Positions 1-5,979 are shown, counted from the first letter of the stretch. The stretch: DNA of 6,565 nucleotides from Dehalococcoidales bacterium (GCA_030615555.1 JAUWZB010000048.1:1-6565); one strand, 5' to 3'. A program made the numbers and translations. Notes: a model not told the origin generated them from the letters alone.

Positions 1-44
1 TCCATTTGTACTCCAACCAGGGCTTTATAACAGGTTGAGCCCAT
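1..44 (-). CDS. Possible 5' end of a further gene, cut by the window edge
   Basis: An ATG at 44-42, directly after an in-frame TGA, opens a frame that stays open for 14 codons to the window end (MGSTCYKALVGVQM). There is no good Shine-Dalgarno sequence before it. The YKALVGV piece loosely recalls the first beta strand of universal stress proteins, but this is far too short to assign. The rest of bases 1-88 shows no convincing terminator: the inverted repeats there (for example gggct at 20-24 with agccc at 38-42) are short and have no T-run. Confidence 0.2.
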   Translation of the reverse strand, partial: MGSTCYKALVGVQM

Positions 45-82
45 TCACAGAAGGGGCCCAGGGATTAAGATGCCAGTATGGA

Positions 83-88
83 ATTATA
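83..88 (-). promoter_or_regulatory. TATAAT, possible -10 element within a short inverted repeat
   Basis: On the minus strand TATAAT follows directly after the stop of the small ORF. It sits inside the inverted repeat AGTAT-6-ATACT (75-90). About 17 bases upstream the hexamer is TGCCGC, a poor match to TTGACA, so a standard sigma-70 promoter is not well supported. If active it would start transcription near base 76, toward the possible gene start at 44. Confidence 0.25.
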
Positions 89-202
89 CTACCAAATAGA
101 CGCCAGCGGCATAATTATCAGAGCAATTATTATAGCAAGGAACAACACTATCATAATGGCACGGGCAACCCTGTTCTTGCTGGCGCCCTGAAATTTTGTC
201 AC
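89..202 (-). CDS. Hypothetical 37-residue single-span membrane protein, coupled to fumB
   Basis: I do not recognise this protein. The frame GTG (202-200) to TAG (91-89) encodes MTKFQGASKNRVARAIMIVL followed by FLAIIIALIIMPLASIW. The N-terminal 15 residues are basic (Lys3, Lys9, Arg11, Arg15), and residues 16-36 form one strongly hydrophobic helix, predicting a cytoplasmic N-terminus. The start overlaps the fumB stop as GTGA, a typical translational-coupling arrangement, and GAGGGG at 212-217 within the fumB end is a reasonable ribosome site nine bases upstream. It has no cysteine or histidine, so no cofactor binding is suggested. A role as a small accessory or assembly peptide of the neighbouring membrane complex II is possible but only a guess. 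It could also be a chance frame: it is short, and hydrophobic codons are favoured in A+T-rich sequence. Confidence 0.5.
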   Translation of the reverse strand: MTKFQGASKNRVARAIMIVLFLAIIIALIIMPLASIW

Positions 203-765
203 TTTTTGTCGCCCCTCGCATTTTTTCGGTACTTGGCCATCCCCTCCTCATATAAATCACCCCCGTGGGCATCGTTCACCACGGTGGCGGGGAAGTCCTC
301 CACCTCAAGGCGCATGATCGCCTCAGCCCCTAGATCCTCGTAGGCCACCACCGCCGCTTTCTTTATTGACCTGGCGATCAGGGCACCAGCCCCCCCAATG
401 GCGGCGAAGTAAACCGCTTTGTGCTTCTCGATGGCCTCCTTCACCTCCGGGGAACGGCTGCCCTTTCCAATCATCCCCTTGAGCCCTGAGGCGATGAGGC
501 CAGGGGAATATGTGTCCATGCGGCCGCTGGTGGTGGGTCCCGCAGCACCGATAACCTGCCCAGGCTTGGCCGGGGAGGGGCCCATATAATAAAGGGTCTG
601 ACCGCGGAAGTCGAAGGGCGGCTCCTCGCCGCGGTCAAGGGCTTCGGTGAGCCTCTTATGGGCGGCGTCACGGGCGGTATAGATGACCCCGCTGATGAAG
701 ACCTGGTCTCCGGCCCTGAGATTCTCTATAACATCAGCGCTTATTGGCGATGTGATCTTTTGCAT
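199..765 (-). CDS. fumB: Fumarate hydratase class I, beta subunit
   Basis: A 188-residue beta subunit of the two-subunit class I fumarase, matching the C-terminal domain of single-chain enzymes and completing the active site with the alpha subunit encoded at 4198-5043. Family segments in order are GDQVFISGVIYTARDAAHKR (19-38, conserved Arg32/Asp33/His36), YYMGPSP (59-65), GAAGPTTSGRMD (73-84, substrate-binding loop), KGMIGKG (96-102), YFAAIGGAGAL (119-129) and the C-terminal EDLGAEAI, EVEDFPATVVNDAHGGDLY (154-172). Length is normal for the family. The ATG at 765 has a near-ideal GGAGG five bases upstream and lies 35 bases after the sdhB stop. Separation from the alpha gene by four complex II genes is the odd point. 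Base composition returns to the G+C-rich level of fumA, mdh and icd. The stop overlaps the GTG of a small downstream ORF. Confidence 0.95.
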   Translation of the reverse strand: MQKITSPISADVIENLRAGDQVFISGVIYTARDAAHKRLTEALDRGEEPPFDFRGQTLYYMGPSPAKPGQVIGAAGPTTSGRMDTYSPGLIASGLKGMIGKGSRSPEVKEAIEKHKAVYFAAIGGAGALIARSIKKAAVVAYEDLGAEAIMRLEVEDFPATVVNDAHGGDLYEEGMAKYRKNARGDKK

Positions 766-770
766 TTAAT

Positions 771-775
771 CCTCC
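771..775 (-). promoter_or_regulatory. Ribosome binding site of fumB
   Basis: GGAGG lies five bases before the ATG at 765, the strongest ribosome site in the window. It makes fumB independently well initiated within the operon rather than coupled to sdhB, which ends 35 bases upstream. Confidence 0.8.
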
Positions 776-800
776 AGCTAGATGAAACTTCAACTCGATA

Positions 801-1613
801 CTATGGTTGTTTTACAGTAAACTCGGGCACATCTATCTTTGGCTTGCTCTCTGCTAGGGGCTGAGCTATGGAGGCGGGTTTCTTCTTCTTTTTTAACCGC
901 AGGCTATCGAAGACCATGGCTCTCTTGAGAAGTTGTATAGCCAGTGCAGGGTCAACCCCTTTGGGGCAAGCCTCTGAGCAAGCACCGGCGAGGTGACAAA
1001 GCCAGACCCCGTGACGCGAGTCAGCCTGGTGGAATCTTTCTTCAACTCCTGCATCTCTGCGGTCAGTACAATACCTGTAGGCTTGGCCTAGTGACTGGGG
1101 ACCTGGGAAGAGAGCGTCCGTGGCCACAGTGGGACAGGCTGCCATGCATAGTCCACATTTCACGCAATATGCAAATTGCACATACCCCTCTAGCTCTTCG
1201 CCAGATTGCAAGAATTCGGCTGTTGGCTCCTCGGCCTCTTCTGTGTCTGGACTTATTATATAGGGCTTTATGGACTTATGCTTCTCAAAGAGAAGATCGA
1301 GATCGGCCACCAAGTCCCTGATAACAGGAAAGTTGGGCAAAGACCTTACTTCTATTCTATCCGTGCCCAATTCCTCAACAGGGGTATGACAGGCGAGCAT
1401 AGGAAAATTGTTGATGAACATACCACAGGAACCACAGATGCCCATGCGACACGAGCTGCGAAATGAAAGTGTGTTATCTACATTTTCCTTGATGTAGATG
1501 AGACCGTCCAGCACCGTCATCCCCTGACGCAACGGAACGGTAAACTGCTGGATATAGGCTTTCTTATCTTTACCAGGAAGGTACCTCTGGACCTTGAAGG
1601 TTAACTCTTGCAT
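801..1613 (-). CDS. sdhB: Succinate dehydrogenase / fumarate reductase iron-sulfur subunit
   Basis: A 270-residue subunit that carries electrons between FAD and the membrane quinone site through three clusters. The N-terminal plant-ferredoxin domain binds [2Fe-2S] with Cys55, Cys60, Cys63 and Cys75. The C-terminal domain has CVKCGLCMAACP (150-161) and CHLAGACSEACPKG (206-219). By analogy with E. coli, Cys150/153/156/216 hold the [4Fe-4S] and Cys160/206/212 the [3Fe-4S] cluster. The segments around GPQSLGQAYRY, DRRDAG, GVWLC and VDPALAIQ look closer to E. coli FrdB than to SdhB. After about residue 239 there is a lysine- and proline-rich tail of roughly 30 residues (LRLKKKKKP onward) that E. 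coli SdhB (about 238) and FrdB (about 244) lack. I chose the ATG at 1613 because of the strong AAGGAG six bases upstream; an ATG at 1658 would overlap sdhD and has no ribosome site. It lies 31 bases after sdhD. Confidence 0.95.
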   Translation of the reverse strand: MQELTFKVQRYLPGKDKKAYIQQFTVPLRQGMTVLDGLIYIKENVDNTLSFRSSCRMGICGSCGMFINNFPMLACHTPVEELGTDRIEVRSLPNFPVIRDLVADLDLLFEKHKSIKPYIISPDTEEAEEPTAEFLQSGEELEGYVQFAYCVKCGLCMAACPTVATDALFPGPQSLGQAYRYCTDRRDAGVEERFHQADSRHGVWLCHLAGACSEACPKGVDPALAIQLLKRAMVFDSLRLKKKKKPASIAQPLAESKPKIDVPEFTVKQP

Positions 1614-1619
1614 ACATTG

Positions 1620-1625
1620 CTCCTT
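1620..1625 (-). promoter_or_regulatory. Ribosome binding site deciding the sdhB start
   Basis: AAGGAG lies six bases before the ATG at 1613. The only longer alternative, the ATG at 1658, is preceded by TTCCCATAA, with no Shine-Dalgarno match. This decides for the 270-residue protein. Confidence 0.8.
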
Positions 1626-1644
1626 AGCGCCTGTTATATCGAAT

Positions 1645-1977
1645 TCATAAAAAAGCATTTATGGGAATATAGACAGCATAACCGAAGATCGCCAGCCCTA
1701 TAACCAATAACGTCCAATCCAGAACCTTAGCTGGGAGTTTGGGTATGGACAATTCCATAATAATCGTTCGCAATCCGTGGATCCCATGGTAAAGGCCGAA
1801 GATCAAGAGGAAAATAAATAAGGCGAGCCAGCCGGCGCTGGCTGCTCTCCCGGAAACCGATTCCCAGGAAGTGGGCTCGCCGCTGCTCAGAAGCGAGACT
1901 ATCAGATGAGTACCTACCAAGAAGAATAGCCCTATGCCGGTAATGTACTGCAGAATCTTTAGACGAGTCTCTCGCAT
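1645..1977 (-). CDS. sdhD: Complex II membrane anchor, SdhD-like subunit
   Basis: A 110-residue integral membrane protein, the second anchor of complex II. Three hydrophobic spans lie at about 8-28, 48-70 and 86-107. In span II, YHGIHGLR (63-70) resembles the haem segment of SdhD (HAWIGMW in E. coli), so His64 is the likely haem ligand, with His67 as an alternative. His24 in GTHLIVSLL of span I is a second candidate. The ATG at 1977 follows AGGA at 1985-1988, which overlaps the sdhC stop codon; the gap to sdhC is nine bases. The identity comes from size, topology, the His-x3-Gly pattern and position between sdhC and sdhB, not from extended sequence recognition, since this family diverges quickly. 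Confidence 0.82.
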   Translation of the reverse strand: MRETRLKILQYITGIGLFFLVGTHLIVSLLSSGEPTSWESVSGRAASAGWLALFIFLLIFGLYHGIHGLRTIIMELSIPKLPAKVLDWTLLVIGLAIFGYAVYIPINAFL

Positions 1978-1986
1978 ATTGGCTTC

Positions 1987-2436
1987 CTATGTCACAAACA
2001 CAATTAGGACATATACTGCCAGCGCCACTATCAAAGCTAACATTGCCCACACAATGGGGCGTCTACGGCGCAGGGAATCGACGTAGGGATATACCGGGGG
2101 CTTGGGCTTCCCCAGGGTGTACCCCAGATGCTGCAATATGAGCCTGCCGCCATTCAGGGCATGGATAATGAACGCTGCCGCTACCAAATACTCACCAACT
2201 TTGAACCCAGACATCCCAAGGATTTCCATGATGTCTATCCAGCTTTCAACACCCCCTAGGCGGAAGCCATTCATGGCCAGGTGTAGCGTTATATAGAGAA
2301 GCAAGCCAAGTCCGGTCACTCTGTGCAGGGTGTAGAGATACCTCTCTAGGGTATAGTTGCCTCCCCATACCCAACTTTTGATGCCCAAACGATTCGGCAA
2401 ATGACGGTTTTCGCTGCCTGCAGCCTTCGTTTTCAT
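1987..2436 (-). CDS. sdhC: Complex II membrane anchor, SdhC-like cytochrome b subunit
   Basis: A 149-residue integral membrane subunit that anchors the SdhA/SdhB head, binds quinone and probably ligates haem. Three hydrophobic spans are visible at about 37-58, 80-103 and 128-147. LHRVTG (37-42) matches the quinone-site HR motif of SdhC. His92 in IHALNGGR aligns with the E. coli SdhC haem ligand His84 (HVVVGIR). His52 in LHLAMNGF is a second candidate ligand in span I. The basic RRRR at 123-126 precedes span III. I chose the ATG at 2436, whose first base is the last base of the sdhA stop (TGATG). A GTG at 2463 would add nine residues that overlap sdhA and has no better ribosome site. GAGAG at 2446-2450 is a weak Shine-Dalgarno, so translational coupling to sdhA is likely. 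The C versus D naming rests mainly on the HR motif. Confidence 0.87.
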   Translation of the reverse strand: MKTKAAGSENRHLPNRLGIKSWVWGGNYTLERYLYTLHRVTGLGLLLYITLHLAMNGFRLGGVESWIDIMEILGMSGFKVGEYLVAAAFIIHALNGGRLILQHLGYTLGKPKPPVYPYVDSLRRRRPIVWAMLALIVALAVYVLIVFVT

Positions 2437-4157
2437 CAGTATTTTCTCTCTACCGGTTGCCACATGGTGATAGTTGCCGGGATATAGTCCAGGCGCGGCC
2501 CTTCAGGGGTATAATAAGCTAAGGTGTGCTTGCCCCAGTTGTCGTCGTCTCGGTTAGGAAAGTCTCGCCTTGAATGTGCACCCCTGGACTCAGTGCGCGC
2601 TAAGCCACCAGCCACAATTACCTCTGCCAAGTCAAGCAAATTAATCACTTCGACAATGGCAAGGAGATTGGTATTGTATATCCGACTTTGATCCTTGACC
2701 TTTACATGTTTAATCCTTTGCTTAAGTTCCCTTATCTTTTTCAAAGCCTCTTCCATATCTGGGCCGTTTCGATAGACAGCAACGTTGTGGTCCATCATCC
2801 GTTGCAATTCTGCGCGTATGACATAGACATCCTCGCTTCCATTGCCATGTCCGATCTGCTCAAACAAGCGCTTTTCTTCCTCCTGCACCCGCTGCGGGGG
2901 AACATCAGGCAAAGACTTCTGTCCCATAGCATATCGGGTTGCCTTCTCTCCTGTGATCCTACCCCAGACCAGACACTCCGCGGTGGAATTGGCGCCCAAG
3001 CGATTTGCCCCGTGTAAGGACACACAGGCCGCCTCTCCTGCTGCCCAGATAGCCTCCACCGGCGTTGCCCCTTCGATATCGGTATGGATGCCTCCCATAA
3101 AATAATGGGCCGCCGGGCGAATAGGTATAGGCTGCTCTAGGGGGTCGATGAAGGCAAACTTAATAGTAACCTCTCTGATCAAGGGTAGCCGCTCATTTAT
3201 CTTTTGTGCTCCCAGATGGCGCAGATCCAGATGCAGATAGTCCAGGCCATCTGGCCTCGAAAAACCCCTACCCTCTAAAATCTCGGTCATCTCGGAGCGG
3301 GAGACGATATCCCTGGGCGCAGTTTCCATTTTGGAAGGCGCATACCGCTCCATGAATCTCTCATCCTTATTGTTGATCAGGTATCCACCCTCGCCTCTCG
3401 CCCCCTCGGTGATGAGGATGCCTGATGGTATCAATCCCGTTGGGTGAAACTGCACAAACTCCATATCCTTGAGCGGTATACCAGCCCTGTAAGCCATAGC
3501 TGCGCCATCCCCGGTAGCTGTAAGGGAATAGGTGGTAAATCCAAACATGCGGCAGGCCCCACCGGTGGCTATGACCAGAGCTTTACCCCTTATCAGGAAG
3601 AATTGCCCGGTAGTCAGATTCCAAACCGTCAAGCCCTGGAAGACGCCATTATCTATCAAGATGGAGGTAACGTAGCATTCATCATAGCGGGTGACGCCAG
3701 CATACTTCTGAAGTGTATCGTATAGAGTATGCATCTCGAAGAAGCCGGTCTTGTCCTCAGCGAAGGTAGCCCTGTCGAAACTGTGTCCCCCAAATGGCCT
3801 CTGGTTCATACGACCATCAGGGCGTCTCGACCAGGGAATACCCCAGTGGTCAAGCTGGATGAGTTCTTTCGGGGACTCTTCCACGAAAAGCTTTACTACA
3901 TCCTGATCAGCCAGGAAGTCGCTCCCCCTTACCGTATCCCAGGCGTGAAGCTCTAAGCTGTCGCCCTCTTCCGGGCGCATGACTGCGGCTGTGCCACCCT
4001 CGGCACAGACAGAATGCGAACGCATTAGCTGAACCCTGGAAATAATGGCTATATCCAGTTCGTCATTGCTCACCCGGGCAGCTTCAACGGCTGCCCTCAA
4101 ACCTGCCAGACCAGAGCCCAGGATCAATACATCATGAGCGGCTTCGATCTCTACCAT
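2436..4157 (-). CDS. sdhA: Succinate dehydrogenase / fumarate reductase flavoprotein subunit
   Basis: A 573-residue catalytic subunit of membrane complex II (succinate:quinone oxidoreductase) that interconverts succinate and fumarate at a covalently bound FAD. The Rossmann motif GSGLAG is at 14-19. His48 in RSHSVCAEGG is the expected FAD-linking histidine. The substrate-site residues His238 (HPTG), Glu251/Arg254 (TEGARGEGG), Arg282 (PRD), His351 (AHYFMGG) and Arg386 (GANRLG) are all visible. The C-terminal domain has ESRGAHSRRDFPNRDD and ends in ERKY. Glu53, five residues after the flavin histidine, is the fumarate-reductase-type residue (Glu49 in E. coli FrdA; Gln50 in SdhA), and the HWGIPWSRRPDG and DKTGF segments also resemble FrdA. 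Physiological direction is therefore undecided. The ATG at 4157 is the only start, as an in-frame TAA lies at 4178-4176; GGAG is unusually close to it. It starts 40 bases after fumA and overlaps sdhC by one base (TGATG). Confidence 0.95.
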   Translation of the reverse strand: MVEIEAAHDVLILGSGLAGLRAAVEAARVSNDELDIAIISRVQLMRSHSVCAEGGTAAVMRPEEGDSLELHAWDTVRGSDFLADQDVVKLFVEESPKELIQLDHWGIPWSRRPDGRMNQRPFGGHSFDRATFAEDKTGFFEMHTLYDTLQKYAGVTRYDECYVTSILIDNGVFQGLTVWNLTTGQFFLIRGKALVIATGGACRMFGFTTYSLTATGDGAAMAYRAGIPLKDMEFVQFHPTGLIPSGILITEGARGEGGYLINNKDERFMERYAPSKMETAPRDIVSRSEMTEILEGRGFSRPDGLDYLHLDLRHLGAQKINERLPLIREVTIKFAFIDPLEQPIPIRPAAHYFMGGIHTDIEGATPVEAIWAAGEAACVSLHGANRLGANSTAECLVWGRITGEKATRYAMGQKSLPDVPPQRVQEEEKRLFEQIGHGNGSEDVYVIRAELQRMMDHNVAVYRNGPDMEEALKKIRELKQRIKHVKVKDQSRIYNTNLLAIVEVINLLDLAEVIVAGGLARTESRGAHSRRDFPNRDDDNWGKHTLAYYTPEGPRLDYIPATITMWQPVERKY

Positions 4158-4197
4158 TCTCCAATCGCTAGATCGTTATTTGGGGCACGGTTCACTT

Positions 4198-5043
4198 TCA
4201 AAGCACTGTCTCTTTGTGCCGGGCGGCGTGACATTGCAAGTTCACCGCTACCGGGAGCATGGCAATATGTGTCGGAAAGACCTCGGCGTGCACCGCCAGG
4301 GCGGTGGTTCTGCCGCCGAAGCCCTCTGGCCCAATGCCCAGGCTATTAACGCGCTCCAGTATTTCCCGCTCCAGCTCCGCCATCTCCGGGTCGGCATGGG
4401 GCTCCCCAATCTTACGCAGGAGCGCCTTTTTCGCCAGTATCGTTGCCTTATCCGCTGTCCCGCCGATTCCCACACCGACGATGACCGGCGGGCAGGGGTT
4501 AGAACCTGCCTCCAGAACAGACCTGACAACGAAATCGATAACGCCCTGTCGTCCCTTAGCGGGGGTGAGCATACCGAGGCGGCTCATGTTTTCGCTGCCG
4601 CCACCCTTGGGCATCACCGTAATCTTCAGGCGATCGCCCCGCACCATTTCCAGATGAATCACGGCAGGGGTGTTATCTTTAGTGTTCGCCCTTGCCGAGA
4701 AGGGCTGGCTTACTATGGACTTTCTGAGATAGCCCTCGCTGTAGCCCTGGCGTACCCCTTCCTCCACCGCGGTATACAAGTCACCGCCAGTAATGTGAAC
4801 ATCTTGTCCTAGTTTAAGGAAGACCACAGCGGTGCCGCAATCCTGGCATATGGGGATTTTTTCGCCCTTGGCGATACTAGCATTCTCCAGTATCTGATCT
4901 AAGACCTGCCGCCCTAAGGGGGATTCCTCTTTATCTCTGGCCCGCTTCAGCGCGTCTAGGACGTCTTCGCCGAGGTCGAAATTTGCCTCCTGAAAGAGGC
5001 GCGCCACAGTTTCTATCACCCTAGCGCAATCGATCTCTCTCAT
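4198..5043 (-). CDS. fumA: Fumarate hydratase class I, alpha (iron-sulfur) subunit
   Basis: A 281-residue alpha subunit of the two-subunit, oxygen-sensitive [4Fe-4S] fumarase that interconverts fumarate and malate. It corresponds to the N-terminal domain of single-chain class I enzymes. The probable cluster cysteines are Cys66 (PICQDCGT), Cys184 (SNPCPPV) and Cys271 (NLQCHAARH). Other family segments are KGGGSEN (146-152), VGVGIGGTADKA (189-200) and GPEGFGGRTTALAV (238-251). Cys69 sits where most homologues I recall have Thr (CQDTG). The ATG at 5043 is two bases after the mdh stop and gives the usual MREI start; the only Shine-Dalgarno-like bases (TAAGG) are directly against the ATG, so initiation probably relies on coupling to mdh. 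The partner beta gene is not next door but at 199-765, beyond the complex II genes. A tartrate dehydratase alpha subunit is a formal alternative, but the neighbours favour fumarase. Confidence 0.95.
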   Translation of the reverse strand: MREIDCARVIETVARLFQEANFDLGEDVLDALKRARDKEESPLGRQVLDQILENASIAKGEKIPICQDCGTAVVFLKLGQDVHITGGDLYTAVEEGVRQGYSEGYLRKSIVSQPFSARANTKDNTPAVIHLEMVRGDRLKITVMPKGGGSENMSRLGMLTPAKGRQGVIDFVVRSVLEAGSNPCPPVIVGVGIGGTADKATILAKKALLRKIGEPHADPEMAELEREILERVNSLGIGPEGFGGRTTALAVHAEVFPTHIAMLPVAVNLQCHAARHKETVL

Positions 5044-5045
5044 CC

Positions 5046-5975
5046 TTAGTCCAGCTTCATGATGTTGACCAGCTCCCGCACCGCCTCCGCCGAGCGCTTG
5101 AGCGCCTCGCTCTCCTCAGGGGTCAGCTTTAACTCAATGATCTGCTCGATCCCGTTGGCTCCCAGCTTTACCGGGACGCCGACATACGCCCCAGTGATGC
5201 CATATTCGCCCTCGAGGTAGGCAGCGCAGGGGAGGATTTTCTTTTTATCGAAGATTATGGCGTCCACCATCTGGGCCACCGCCGCTGAAGGGGCATAATA
5301 GGCGCTGCCTGTCTTGAGGAGGCTCACGATCTCGCCGCCGCCCTTTACGGTGCGCGCTACAATGCGATCGATGGTCTCCTTGGGAAGGAGCTCAGTTATC
5401 GGTATGCCGCCGACGGTGGAGAGCCTGGGGATGGCCACCATGCTGTCGCCATGCCCCCCAAGGACGCAGGCGGAGACATCCTCGACGGAGACATCGAGCT
5501 CCATGGCGAGGAAGGTCCTGAACCTTGTGGTATCGAGGATGCCGGACTGCCCAAAGACGCGGTTTCTGGGTAACTTGCTCACATGAAGCGTCAGTTGAGC
5601 CATGGCATCCAGCGGGTTGGTGACCATGATAATGATGCAGTTGGGGGAATAGCGCACCACGTTCTCCGTAACATCTTTAATGATTTTCATATTGGTGAGA
5701 ATGAGGTCATCGCGGCTCATCCCCGGCTTTCGAGGCACCCCGGAGGTGATGACCGCGATATCGGAATCCGCCGTCTCCTCATAGCTATTGGTGCCGATGA
5801 GCCTGGAATCAGAGGCAATAATCGGTCCGCTCTGGAGGATATCTAGCGCCTTCCCTTGAGGCAGCCCCTCGATGATGTCCACCAGCACCACATCAGCATA
5901 GCCCTTCTCGGCGATTTTCTGGGCGCAAGTGGCGCCCACATTCCCGGCACCGACAATGGTGACTTTCTTTCGCAT
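5046..5975 (-). CDS. mdh: Malate dehydrogenase, LDH-like type
   Basis: A 309-residue NAD-dependent cytoplasmic enzyme interconverting malate and oxaloacetate. The N-terminal Rossmann motif GAGNVG is at residues 9-14, and Asp33 at the end of the second strand is the usual NAD-selecting acid. The active-site loop RKPGMSR (82-88) has Arg82 at the position that is Gln in lactate dehydrogenases, which marks it as a malate enzyme; Arg88 is the second substrate arginine. VTNPLD (118-123), Asp148 and Arg151 in the DTTRFR segment, and His175 in GGHGD (the Asp-His catalytic pair) are all present. Length and motifs fit the LDH-like MDH group of Chloroflexus and many anaerobes. The ATG at 5975 follows a good AAGGAG and lies four bases after the icd stop. 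Its stop is two bases before the fumA start. No defects seen. Confidence 0.96.
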   Translation of the reverse strand: MRKKVTIVGAGNVGATCAQKIAEKGYADVVLVDIIEGLPQGKALDILQSGPIIASDSRLIGTNSYEETADSDIAVITSGVPRKPGMSRDDLILTNMKIIKDVTENVVRYSPNCIIIMVTNPLDAMAQLTLHVSKLPRNRVFGQSGILDTTRFRTFLAMELDVSVEDVSACVLGGHGDSMVAIPRLSTVGGIPITELLPKETIDRIVARTVKGGGEIVSLLKTGSAYYAPSAAVAQMVDAIIFDKKKILPCAAYLEGEYGITGAYVGVPVKLGANGIEQIIELKLTPEESEALKRSAEAVRELVNIMKLD

Positions 5976-5979
5976 CGCT

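Noticed and set aside
20..57. Hairpins near the left edge as an operon terminator (gggct/agccc; gccc/gggc)
   Set aside because: Stems are only four to five pairs with loops of 11-13 bases and no following T-run on either strand, so a rho-independent terminator is not supported.
84..272. 62-codon minus-strand frame overlapping the end of fumB
   Set aside because: It runs out of frame through conserved fumB C-terminal codons, and its product has no coherent features. The GTG frame at 89-202 explains the region better.
1614..1658. Longer sdhB start (ATG at 1658, 15 extra residues)
   Set aside because: It would overlap sdhD and has no Shine-Dalgarno sequence, whereas the ATG at 1613 has AAGGAG at ideal spacing and gives the family-typical start.
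2437..2463. Longer sdhC start (GTG at 2463, nine extra residues)
   Set aside because: The added residues simply overlap the sdhA C-terminal codons. The TGATG junction at 2434-2438 is a classic coupled start.
4158..4197. Internal promoter in the 40-base fumA-sdhA gap
   Set aside because: No paired -35/-10 elements were seen in this short gap; it looks like an ordinary intra-operon spacer.
4180..4812. 210-codon open frame on the plus strand, antisense to fumA
   Set aside because: It lies wholly opposite a clear, motif-complete fumarase alpha gene, its translation shows no recognisable domain, and long antisense frames are expected opposite G+C-rich genes.
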